64,000 bases of DNA, from the NCBI GenBank assembly GCA_016784545.1, contig JADHUM010000005.1, positions 18,868 through 82,867 on the forward strand, given 5' to 3'. Every line of letters starts with the position of its first letter. Positions within the stretch are counted from its first letter, which is position 1. Below the pieces are notes generated by a model. That model was not told the origin of the DNA. It saw only the letters and a list, made by a program, of their open reading frames with translations, and made no database searches. The stretch is from Candidatus Neomarinimicrobiota bacterium (GTDB taxonomy: Bacteria > Fidelibacterota > UBA8477 > JABMPR01). Of this stretch, positions 17,946 through 25,641 are shown one piece after another. Position numbers and translations under genes: made by a program.

Positions 17946-19028
17946 TTATCTCTTTTTGTTACCTTTGTGCTGCTGTGTCAGGCGCTTTTGCTCTTTGCTG
18001 ATCGCCTTCCACTTCTTTCTTTCCGCTTGCTCGGCCTGTACATCAGTCTTCCTGTCGAGATAGGTGAGTTCTTTTTTTAATTTCATATAATTATTAATTC
18101 TTTCCTCTGAAAGAACACCGCTTTCAACGGCAGCTATGACAGCGCAACCAGGTTCTGTCTCATGGGAACAGTCTGAAAATCGGCAGCCCTCGGAAATTTC
18201 TTCAATATCGGCGAAACTTTTGTCTAGATTATCATCCCGTTGCCAGAGTTGGAGCTCGCGCATCCCAGGCGTATCGATCAACAACCCTCCTGTAGGGAGA
18301 AAGATTAATTCTCGATGGGTGGTAGTGTGTCGGCCTTTGCCGTCCTTTTCTCTAACGGAGGCGGTATGCAGAAGTTCATGACCCACAAAATGATTGATAA
18401 GCGTGGACTTGCCTACCCCAGAAGATCCCAATAGAGCGATGGTTTGGCCTGGAGCGATATATTGATTCAGACTATCAAGGCCTGAATGTGCTTTGGCACT
18501 GACTGCATAGATTGGCACATCCTGAATTCTTGCCTGAATTGATTCCATGGCTGGTTCAGTCAGTTCTTCCAGATCAGCTTTGGCGAGGATGATTACCGGT
18601 TTTGCACCACTCTCAACCACAAGTGAAACATATCTTTCCAGTCGAGCAGGATTTAAATCCGTGCCAAACGTTGTGACTATCCAAACTGTATCCAGATTGG
18701 TGGCCATGACCTGTTCATTGGTGTTTTTCCCAGCAACTTTGCGTGAGAATGTGGATTTGCGTGGTAAAACACCACGAATCGTGGCTTTGCCTCTTTCATC
18801 AGTGTCATCCACAACCACCCAATCCCCTACGGCGGGTAATTCGGTTTGCTTGAAGGGAGCATGGAAGAGTCTTCCTGCAGCTTTTGCAGAAATTTCAACC
18901 TCACCGGTATGAACCTTGTACTCGCTGCGATGCTCAGAAACAACACGGGCAGGGATACCTTGGATATCCTCTGCGAGAGCTAACTTTTCAGCCCAGGTTT
19001 CATCCCACCCATAGTCTTCAAGACTCAT
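17946..19028 (-). CDS. rsgA: Ribosome small-subunit-dependent GTPase A
   Basis: A circularly permuted GTPase (360 residues) that acts late in 30S assembly. An OB-fold N-terminal domain is followed by permuted G motifs: the G4-like AKADLEE, then the G1 P-loop GSSGVGKSTLINHF (about 198-206) and the G3 DTPGMREL. The zinc-binding C-terminal region shows CRFSDCSHETEPGC (about 280). A lysine-rich tail ends the protein. All family hallmarks are intact. Confidence 0.96.
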   Translation of the reverse strand: MSLEDYGWDETWAEKLALAEDIQGIPARVVSEHRSEYKVHTGEVEISAKAAGRLFHAPFKQTELPAVGDWVVVDDTDERGKATIRGVLPRKSTFSRKVAGKNTNEQVMATNLDTVWIVTTFGTDLNPARLERYVSLVVESGAKPVIILAKADLEELTEPAMESIQARIQDVPIYAVSAKAHSGLDSLNQYIAPGQTIALLGSSGVGKSTLINHFVGHELLHTASVREKDGKGRHTTTHRELIFLPTGGLLIDTPGMRELQLWQRDDNLDKSFADIEEISEGCRFSDCSHETEPGCAVIAAVESGVLSEERINNYMKLKKELTYLDRKTDVQAEQAERKKWKAISKEQKRLTQQHKGNKKR

Positions 19029-19170
19029 ATAAGCGCTTTCTTTTTTGGCTGCTCAACCATGAGATCTATTGGTTGAGTTATATAATCTATCAATAGCTTC
19101 GATTCTAAGCATACCGATGTGAAGAACCAGAATTAAAATGACTTCCCAATCTGTTGAAAGATGTATGCTC

Positions 19171-20301
19171 CTATTTCCCAAATAACAATCTGCGAACCTG
19201 TTGATATCCTGCAACAGCCAGATTGCTGAAAAAATAGGTTAACAGGATAAGTGAAGGATATTTGACCAGAGCTGGTAGACCAGTATTCATCAGCAAAGTA
19301 CCAAAAATGCCGATCATGATGACGTGAATGACGTACACGCCATATGAATTTAAGTTTAAATGATTCCAGAGTTTTCCCGGTTTATTAAAATACCTCCAGA
19401 AGGTGCCAAACATTAAAAAGAGGAGAGCAAGGAGTGATAAATCAAAACTGAGCCACCAGATAGTTCGATATAGCGGTGTAACACTAAACCCTTCGGGGTA
19501 AAAGAAGGGATACAAGCGGGCAAAAATGTGAAGGGTAACCGGTATCCAGGCAACGCCATTTGTGATATTATACAGCATTTTCCTGGGGGGATTGTTGGTG
19601 AACGAACCTTGGCTGAAACTGTTGGCTCCCAGTAAAAAGGACATGAAATAAATTAGGAGCCTCTCGTTTTCAAAATCCAGGAGAGGCGTGAGTGTCCAAC
19701 TCCGCATTCCCAACCACGCCCCCACACCATAGCTATAGATAAATCCAACAATGAGGGTGATCCCGATCCATGCTTTGATTGATAATACGGGAAACTTGAA
19801 TTTGGATTTTGAGATTGGAAGATAAAGCAGATTAAACAAAAAGAGAACTGGCAGGAACCATAACCAGTTCTGGCTATTGGGGTTGTTGAAGTGAAGGTAG
19901 TTGGTCCAGACCTCCTGGGGCAAACCGCGTGAATAGAGGAAGATGACCTTATATAGTGGAATTAGGGTGAAGACTGCAATCAACCAGGGAAGGAGTAATC
20001 TTTTGGTCTTTCCTTTCAGGAATGCCATTGGGGTCTTGTTCCTTAGAGACCCTGGAACCAGATAGCCCGCAATAAAGAACATTATTGGCATGACCATAAC
20101 ATCAAACATGATTCCAATAATACCCACCCAGGTGATTGTAGTTGGATCGTCCACAATCCAGAACCAACCCCACAGTCCAGCTGCCTCATACACACCACCT
20201 ACGTGATAAAGAACTACCAAAAAAATGGTGAAAGTTCTCAAATTGTCCATCCAATGGAGTCGAGTGGTTAGATTTGTTTTTGGTTCTTCATTATTATTCA
20301 T
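19171..20301 (-). CDS. Acyltransferase 3 family membrane protein
   Basis: A 376-residue integral membrane protein with about ten hydrophobic segments. It begins with the acyltransferase-3 signature LHWMDNLRTFTIFLVVLYHVGG; the His in LYHV is the conserved catalytic-type residue. Family members transfer acetyl or succinyl groups to surface glycans, such as OPG modification by MdoC/OpgC. The TPLLDFENERLLIYFMSFLLG region and C-terminal helices fit the MdoC-like subgroup. The target is unknown. It is preceded by the small membrane-protein gene (45 bp) and followed by rsgA. Confidence 0.85.
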   Translation of the reverse strand: MNNNEEPKTNLTTRLHWMDNLRTFTIFLVVLYHVGGVYEAAGLWGWFWIVDDPTTITWVGIIGIMFDVMVMPIMFFIAGYLVPGSLRNKTPMAFLKGKTKRLLLPWLIAVFTLIPLYKVIFLYSRGLPQEVWTNYLHFNNPNSQNWLWFLPVLFLFNLLYLPISKSKFKFPVLSIKAWIGITLIVGFIYSYGVGAWLGMRSWTLTPLLDFENERLLIYFMSFLLGANSFSQGSFTNNPPRKMLYNITNGVAWIPVTLHIFARLYPFFYPEGFSVTPLYRTIWWLSFDLSLLALLFLMFGTFWRYFNKPGKLWNHLNLNSYGVYVIHVIMIGIFGTLLMNTGLPALVKYPSLILLTYFFSNLAVAGYQQVRRLLFGK

Positions 20302-20346
20302 GGTGGCTGCTCCCCTTAATCCAGAATTCGTTTTTGTCTAATAGAA

Positions 20347-20547
20347 CTATTCATCATCTCCAATTCTACCCCGATGATAATCGGACCAGAAGAAGGTGGT
20401 TTTGGCCATTTCCTCTACACCAGGTATACTTTCCTGAGTATTTTTCTTGTTCTTATACTTTAGTAGAATTGTGATAACCGTAGTTAATAGTACCAAAAGC
20501 CCAAGGAGGATATGGATGAGAGTTCGGGTTTCAATGTAGATTGACAT
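20347..20547 (-). CDS. Small single-pass membrane protein
   Basis: A 66-residue predicted protein with an N-terminal hydrophobic helix (HILLGLLVLLTTVITILL), a Lys-rich cytosolic turn (KYKNKKN) and an acidic/basic tail ending RGRIGDDE. AAGGA lies about 10 nt before the ATG. It fills the space between the selenoprotein gene and the acyltransferase gene in the same orientation. The length and layout are plausible for a real gene, but I recognise no family. Confidence 0.5.
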   Translation of the reverse strand: MSIYIETRTLIHILLGLLVLLTTVITILLKYKNKKNTQESIPGVEEMAKTTFFWSDYHRGRIGDDE

Positions 20548-20588
20548 TTCTCAACATTCCTTTTTCATATCTAATCATACTTGAGGTG

Positions 20589-21443
20589 TTAATTCATGAC
20601 ACCTGTATTAGCCAATTGATCAAGAATTTTTGAACAGCCGCCACAGGCAATGTAGTCGGCATGGTCTTCCACATTTTCAAATTTTCTGCCAACAATATTT
20701 GAACACTCAAACTCATAATCGCTGACTTCTAAAAATTTCTCCATGGCCGCTAGTGTTTCAGGATTATTAAAATCAAGTCTCTCCCCAGATTCGTGATTGC
20801 TTTGCAAGCCTTTCAGCCAGATGGCAGCTCCCAGTGCGCCACAGGCACCTCCACTTAACCCAATACCACCGGCCAAGCCGGCAGCCATGACCTGATGTTC
20901 TTTTGAGAAACCCATTTTTTTAGCCAAAAGGGATGCACAACTGACAGGTTGTGGTGGAAATTCAGGACCATCATCTGTGAGTGTTTTCTGGATTTCCGCA
21001 TAGGCTTGAGGAGCGAATTTCGCTGCCATTCTAAAACAGCCAATTGTGCCACCTTTGAGTAAAAAGAATGTCACCATTTTTAATGTAGAAGATGTTTTGT
21101 CTATATCAGTGATTTCAAGGCAATTCATATGTTTATTTTGAGCTCGAAATGTTTCAACCAATCGTTGAGATGCTTTGACTGCTCTGGTTTCAGCTTCTGA
21201 TCCTGAGCCATAGAGTTTGAAAGCTTCAGCCCCTGCTGCAAGTGCTGCTCCCCATATCATTCCACACTGGTAGCCATGCTGCATGATACCACCTGCCAGG
21301 GTGGCGGTTGCCTTTTCCTCAGGAGCCCTGCTGTTATCAAATCCCTGGTTGAGAACTCTCAACAAGGTCTCTGATCACGTGCCTACCTTCAGGAAGGCTC
21401 CTACAGCACCCATTCCTGTAACAGTACCATTTGTTTTAGCCAT
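20589..21443 (-). CDS. C-GCAxxG-C-C family selenoprotein, tandem-repeat form (UGA at 21375-21377 read as Sec)
   Basis: The frame open without interruption starts only at a TTG (21365), inside a conserved region. Reading through UGA at 21375-21377 extends it to ATG 21443, preceded by AAAGGGG at good spacing and 16 nt after the methyltransferase stop. The product has 284 residues with Sec at position 23 (FLKVGT-U-SETLLRVL), where the family has its first conserved Cys; compare NGSNCAQSI in the 16011-16454 protein. The GCAxxG element is QCGMIWG. A second copy of the pattern follows (VSCASLL about 168, GGACGALGAA, FECSN, CGGCSKIL), so the protein looks internally duplicated, with Cys in repeat 2. 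A stem-loop right after the UGA supports Sec insertion. Role: probable thiol/selenol redox, partner unknown. Confidence 0.82.
21344..21367 (-). promoter_or_regulatory. Candidate bacterial SECIS element
   Basis: Starting 8 nt after the UGA on the minus strand: CCT, one mismatch, GTTGA, the hexaloop GAGTTC, then TCAAC, mismatch, AGG. This is 8 pairs with a single 1x1 bulge. The loop begins with G at position +17 after the UGA. Known bacterial SECIS elements have a G in the first two loop bases at roughly 16-37 nt from the UGA, so this one fits at the near limit. It is inside the coding sequence, as expected for SelB-dependent insertion. Confidence 0.72.
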
Positions 21444-21459
21444 CATCGTTCCCCTTTTT

Positions 21460-22143
21460 TTATCTCAACGAGGCTTTCTTTGCCAGGACAATATCAACTG
21501 GCAACCCGAACATGGACATCTCTGTCACACTTGATATAATAAAACCACTATCCCTTATGGATTGTTCAACATAAATAGGCCGACAATCTACATACCTATT
21601 GAAATTATTCTGAGTCCATTCATAAAGTTTCACCATGAAACCACCCCGCGACTTTTTTGACATGGATACAATACACAGTCGACCGCCAGGCTTTAGTACC
21701 CGCTGACAGTCTGCCAGAACCACAGGAATTTCTGGAGTATCAAACAACTCTAGGGTGAAACTTGAGTAGGCTGCATCAAAGGAATTGTCTGCATATGATA
21801 GTACAGTTGCATCTCCGAGACATAACTCAACAGAATCACCCATCCCCGCTTTTTGGAGTCTTGACTGGGCAACTTCCAGCATCCCCTGAGAGAGATCAAC
21901 CCCAAAAACGCACCCCGTTTCTCCAACAGCTCTGACCATTTTCTTCAAGCATTGTCCAGTTCCGAAACCTACTTCCAGGACCTTCTCGCCTGCTTGAATA
22001 TCCAGGATATGTAAACCCATCTCTTTATACTTTTTTTCGGAGAGACCTGCGAGCAAGTCATACCAACCACTCATTTTATCATAACTTGCCCTGGCTTCTG
22101 CTTTGGACCGAGTCACTCTATTTATGGGTGCTGGATTGCTCAT
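21460..22143 (-). CDS. Class I SAM-dependent methyltransferase (UbiE-like)
   Basis: A 227-residue Rossmann-fold methyltransferase. Motif I is VLEVGFGTGQCL (about 53-64), motif II lies near VFGVDLSQGML, and the post-motif region is SFDAAYSSFTLELFD followed by VLKPGGRLCIVSM. The general shape matches UbiE/COQ5-like enzymes that methylate quinones or small molecules. The substrate cannot be read from sequence. It lies 18 bp after rnd and 16 bp before the selenoprotein start, so it is probably co-transcribed with the latter, and a functional link is possible. Confidence 0.88.
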   Translation of the reverse strand: MSNPAPINRVTRSKAEARASYDKMSGWYDLLAGLSEKKYKEMGLHILDIQAGEKVLEVGFGTGQCLKKMVRAVGETGCVFGVDLSQGMLEVAQSRLQKAGMGDSVELCLGDATVLSYADNSFDAAYSSFTLELFDTPEIPVVLADCQRVLKPGGRLCIVSMSKKSRGGFMVKLYEWTQNNFNRYVDCRPIYVEQSIRDSGFIISSVTEMSMFGLPVDIVLAKKASLR

Positions 22144-22161
22144 TTTGATTAATTCAGGATG

Positions 22162-23325
22162 TCATTGCCTTTTTAATATCCCAATTTTTCCTTGTCTCAA
22201 GGTCAGGGATATTTGTCCCAGGAGAAGTTGTTCAGCCAGTTCTCCGAACAGATCTTTACGCCAGCCCCTGGATAATCTAGTTTCCACACCCAGGGTCAAT
22301 TGCTCTAGATCGGATTTCGAAGCCACAAGTTTTGGGGCCACATTATTTTTCTCACATACCTGGGTGAGAAGGGCACGTAATAGCACGATGGCATCGCCAT
22401 TTATTTCTTCATCAGATGAAGTATCCTGAACGGGCGGACATTCTGAGATGGGTAGTCCCCTGGCTTTCTGGATACTTCCAAGAATTGCTTCTCCGGTTCT
22501 TCCCTGGGCATTGCCGCCAATCCCCCTTGCGCGACCCAAATCCTTTAGATTATCGGGGGGGTTGGAGACCAGGTCTCGTAAGGCGAGATCTTTTATGACC
22601 CATCCCCGTGGGATATTTTGAGATTTCGCTCGCTCTTCGCGCCAGGTTACCAATTCATGGAGTATTGCCATTCGATGTGGCGTCATATTCCGTAATTTTA
22701 ATTTCCTGGCCTGAGTTTCGGGGTTGAAATCGAAGCGCTTTTTATCTGACAATTCCAACATTTCCTCAGCCACCCAACTCCCTCGACCCTGTTTTTCAAT
22801 TTCGTGCTGCAAGCGCTCATATACAGAACAAAGATGAGTAACATCAGCCTGAGCATATTCAATATGACGATCACGAAGGGGTCTTTTTGACCAGTCAACA
22901 ATCTGTGAACTTTTATCTATTCTGGCTTTTGCAAAGGTCTTCACCAGCTGAGCATAAGAGACCTGGTCTCCAAATCCACAAACCATGGCAGCAATCTGGG
23001 TGTCAAATATTGGGGTCAATGAGAGTTTAAAGTCATTCCATAAAATGACCAGGTCCTGCTCCGCTGCGTGGAAGACTTTCACTATTTTGGGGTTTTTGAG
23101 GTATTGGATAAGGGGTTCAAGATCAATGTCAGCCAGGGCATCAATAACAGCAGCGTGGGGGCCATGTGCGATTTGAATCAGGCAAAGTTGAGGGTAATAG
23201 GTTTTTTCAGAAAGAAACTCTGTATCCAGCGACACATAGGGAGGCGTCCCCAAATCGTGTATAAATTTGACTAAATCCTGGGTTTTATTAATCAACAAAT
23301 TGATGTATCTCCTGTTCTCTTTCAT
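22162..23325 (-). CDS. rnd: Ribonuclease D
   Basis: A 3'-to-5' exoribonuclease (387 residues) acting in tRNA and small RNA 3'-end maturation. The DEDD exonuclease domain is seen as YVSLDTEFLSEKTYYPQLCLIQIA (Exo I, about 28-51; metal ligands D and E), VFHAAEQDL (Exo II) and YAQADVTHL (Exo III). HRDC-type helical repeats follow after residue about 215 (HELVTWREERAKSQNIPRGWVI). The length is typical. It is the first gene of the minus-strand run and is divergent from rpmB. Confidence 0.95.
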   Translation of the reverse strand: MKENRRYINLLINKTQDLVKFIHDLGTPPYVSLDTEFLSEKTYYPQLCLIQIAHGPHAAVIDALADIDLEPLIQYLKNPKIVKVFHAAEQDLVILWNDFKLSLTPIFDTQIAAMVCGFGDQVSYAQLVKTFAKARIDKSSQIVDWSKRPLRDRHIEYAQADVTHLCSVYERLQHEIEKQGRGSWVAEEMLELSDKKRFDFNPETQARKLKLRNMTPHRMAILHELVTWREERAKSQNIPRGWVIKDLALRDLVSNPPDNLKDLGRARGIGGNAQGRTGEAILGSIQKARGLPISECPPVQDTSSDEEINGDAIVLLRALLTQVCEKNNVAPKLVASKSDLEQLTLGVETRLSRGWRKDLFGELAEQLLLGQISLTLRQGKIGILKRQ

Positions 23326-23465
23326 TCAATGTAGCCTGAAGCAGACAATTTTCCGAGAAAGCTCTTCCCCAGGTTATGCTTACATGTGAGCTGGCGTAAG
23401 TTTTTCCCCTGGATTGAACCTGGAGGTAGGAATATCTGCTACTTCACAGATTAGATGAAATATTC

Positions 23466-23496
23466 TTTGACACAGGGACATGTCCGTCTATATTTG
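23466..23496 (+). promoter_or_regulatory. rpmB promoter
   Basis: TTTG (23466-23469), 19 nt, then TATATTTG (23489-23496) matches the Bacteroidetes TTTG-N19-TAnnTTTG promoter exactly. The same bases also read as TTGACA-N16-TATATT, a good sigma-70 promoter. A GC-rich discriminator (CGCGC) follows, as in growth-rate-controlled ribosomal promoters. Start would be near 23503, giving a short leader before rpmB. Confidence 0.68.
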
Positions 23497-23521
23497 CGCG
23501 CTTTAGAATGGGAGTATGAAA

Positions 23522-23713
23522 ATGGCAAAACGATGTGATATATGCGGAAAAGGTCCAGAAACGGGCAACAATGTGAGTCACTCACACAAGAAATCTCGTC
23601 GCAGATGGTTACCTAACCTGCAACGTGTTCGTGTTTCAGTCGATGGACAAAACACACATAAAAAAGTTTGCACGAGCTGTATCAAGTCAGGAAAAGTTGT
23701 TAAAGCTGCCTGA
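23522..23713 (+). CDS. rpmB: 50S ribosomal protein L28
   Basis: A 63-residue L28 of the large ribosomal subunit. The start at 23522 (MAKRCDICGK) is chosen over an in-frame ATG at 23516 because GGGAG is 7 nt before it. CDICG near the N-terminus and CTSCI near the C-terminus form a four-cysteine zinc-binding set, the C+ form of L28. The NVSHSHKKSRRRWLPNLQ segment is typical. It is monocistronic, with its own promoter and terminator. Confidence 0.96.
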   Translation: MAKRCDICGKGPETGNNVSHSHKKSRRRWLPNLQRVRVSVDGQNTHKKVCTSCIKSGKVVKAA

Positions 23714-23741
23714 TTTTTTTCCAATATTTAGAAAAAATTTA

Positions 23742-23770
23742 AAAAAGCTCCGTGAATCGGAGCTTTTTTT
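23742..23770 (+). terminator. rpmB terminator
   Basis: AAAAAAGCTCCG and CGGAGCTTTTTT form a perfect 12-bp stem with a TGAAT loop, 28 nt after the L28 stop. It separates rpmB from the ABC-transporter operon. Confidence 0.92.
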
Positions 23771-23839
23771 GTACCAATGCTTCCCGTTGGAGCTAGATTT
23801 TTCCATGATTAACATTCTCAAAAAACAAGTGACCCTGGC

Positions 23840-24802
23840 ATGATTGAAATTGACATGAGCCCACCCCAACCAAACGACCACATTGCAGTTGATCAGGGCT
23901 CCCCTGCTCTGGCGTGTTATGGGTTATCTAAAAAATTTAAAACCATCCAGGCATTGGATGATGTGAGTCTCACGGTTCCCCGTGGATCCATTTTCGGGTT
24001 TCTTGGACCAAATGGAGCTGGAAAATCTACTTTAATCAGAGTGGTCGCCGGTCTTATCTCCGCTGATAAGGGACATTTTGATGTGCTGGGGAAATCAAGT
24101 CTTGAAGGCCATAGAGTCCGTGAAGGGATGAGTGCTCTGGTGGACAGGGCGGATTTCTATAAAAACCTCAGCGCCTATCAGAATATGAAAATGCTGGGAA
24201 GAATCACCGGTCATGATAGTGATGAACACATCAACAGTTTGCTAGAGTTACTGGGATTGTATGGACGTCGCAAGGATAAGGTTAAAACTTTTTCCCAGGG
24301 TATGAAACAACGTCTGGGGTTAGCCCAGGCTTTACTCCCCAATCCAAGGCTCCTGGTTCTGGATGAGCCCACCACAGGTCTTGACCCCCAGGGTATGCAT
24401 GAGATACGAGATTTTATTCTGAAAATAGCAGCTGAACAGAATGTGACCATTTTTTTGTCCTCTCATCTGCTACACGAGGTTGAACTGATATGTTCAGATA
24501 TTGCCCTCATTTTCAATGGCAAGCTAGCAGCCCAGGGCTCCATGCAGAACATATTTCGTGAAATTGATAATGTGACTATTGAGTTAGAGGTTGAGGATTC
24601 GGATACAACTCTGGCATTTCTGGAGATGAACGATCTGGTTACTCAGGTGACTCCAATGGCGAATGCCATCAGCATTGAGATTCACTATAATAAAATTCCG
24701 GAGCTCATTCGACTTATGTCCGCTGCGAAAATTAACATTTTCTCTGTTTCTCAGCGGAATCGGCTGGAGAATTATTTTCTCTCACTCATGGAGGGAAAAT
24801 GA
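23840..24802 (+). CDS. ABC transporter ATP-binding protein
   Basis: A 320-residue ATPase of an ABC-2 type exporter. Walker A is GPNGAGKST (about 59-67), the signature is FSQGMKQRLGLAQALL (about 151) and Walker B is LLVLDEPTTGLD (about 171-182), followed by the H-loop SSHLLHE. A C-terminal domain of about 90 residues is present, as in CcmA/DrrA-type ATPases. There is no clear ribosome-binding site at this ATG; another start slightly downstream (MSPPQ) is possible. Its stop overlaps the permease start by 4 bp, so the pair is coupled. Confidence 0.94.
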   Translation: MIEIDMSPPQPNDHIAVDQGSPALACYGLSKKFKTIQALDDVSLTVPRGSIFGFLGPNGAGKSTLIRVVAGLISADKGHFDVLGKSSLEGHRVREGMSALVDRADFYKNLSAYQNMKMLGRITGHDSDEHINSLLELLGLYGRRKDKVKTFSQGMKQRLGLAQALLPNPRLLVLDEPTTGLDPQGMHEIRDFILKIAAEQNVTIFLSSHLLHEVELICSDIALIFNGKLAAQGSMQNIFREIDNVTIELEVEDSDTTLAFLEMNDLVTQVTPMANAISIEIHYNKIPELIRLMSAAKINIFSVSQRNRLENYFLSLMEGK

Positions 24803-25641
24803 TACTCTTTAAGCTCACTCGTAACGAACTGTACAAGATTTTCTCACTGGTACGCTCCTATATAGGTATCATCCTTTTTACCGCTATCGTCCCCCTCATC
24901 CTGTGGGGCTACGGCATGGGCACTTCCCATATTGAGGGTCAAATTGAGAGTTCAGTCTCAGACATGTTCTTTATTGAAGGCTCCCCCACCAACGGTTATA
25001 CAGCAGCATATTTTATAATGAATTTCTTCTGGATACACATTCCATTTCTGCTGGCCCTTGTGGGAGGTGATATCTTTGCCGGGGAACACGCCAATGGAAC
25101 ATTTAGAGTGTATGCGACGAGACCAATTTCGCGGCTGAGCATATTCACATCTAAAGTTCTGGCAACCATTATTTATACCTTCATTTTCGTGTTTTATTTC
25201 GGGATACTAACGTTGGGGTTGGGACTGATCTGGCATGGTGGTGGTGATATGCTGGTGTTTCATAATGGCGTTCTCATTCTGGAGTCCAGTGATGCGCTGG
25301 TAAGATTTTTTATCGCGTACTCATTCTCCTTTATTAATATGGTCCTGGTAAGTTCCATTGCTATTTTCTTTTCAACCATGGTGAGAAATGCCGTAGGTCC
25401 AGTGATTGGAACCATGGCCTTGTTCATTTTTATTCTAATGGTATCAAGCCTCCCCCTGGAGGTATTCAAGAGTATTCAACCCTATCTTTTTACCACTTAT
25501 TTTTCGAATTGGGAGCAATCATTTTTTGATCCTATTCCATGGGCTGATCTATTCAGGGGTCTTGGACTTGTATTCTCCAATATCGTAATGTTTCTTGGTA
25601 TTGCCCTTATCATATTCCGTAGAAAGGATATCCTTTCATGA
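24799..25641 (+). CDS. ABC-2 family transporter permease
   Basis: A 280-residue membrane subunit with about six hydrophobic helices. The region GGDIFAGEHANGTFRVYATRPISR is the usual cytosolic coupling segment of ABC-2 permeases (ExEE-type, seen also in NosY/GldF-like proteins). It partners the ATPase upstream (4-bp overlap) and overlaps the LolA-like gene downstream by 4 bp. The substrate is unknown; export rather than import is expected. Confidence 0.88.
   Translation: MILFKLTRNELYKIFSLVRSYIGIILFTAIVPLILWGYGMGTSHIEGQIESSVSDMFFIEGSPTNGYTAAYFIMNFFWIHIPFLLALVGGDIFAGEHANGTFRVYATRPISRLSIFTSKVLATIIYTFIFVFYFGILTLGLGLIWHGGGDMLVFHNGVLILESSDALVRFFIAYSFSFINMVLVSSIAIFFSTMVRNAVGPVIGTMALFIFILMVSSLPLEVFKSIQPYLFTTYFSNWEQSFFDPIPWADLFRGLGLVFSNIVMFLGIALIIFRRKDILS

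Noticed and set aside
20589-21365. Taking the selenoprotein ORF as a complete gene starting at TTG 21365
   Set aside because: The TTG has no ribosome-binding site, lies inside the conserved SETLLRVLNQ stretch, and an upstream ATG with AAAGGGG fits if UGA is decoded.
20589-21443. Reading the in-frame UGA as a pseudogene mutation
   Set aside because: There is only one stop, at the exact family Cys position, with a SECIS-like hairpin behind it; the rest of the gene is intact. It remains the main alternative if Sec genes are absent.
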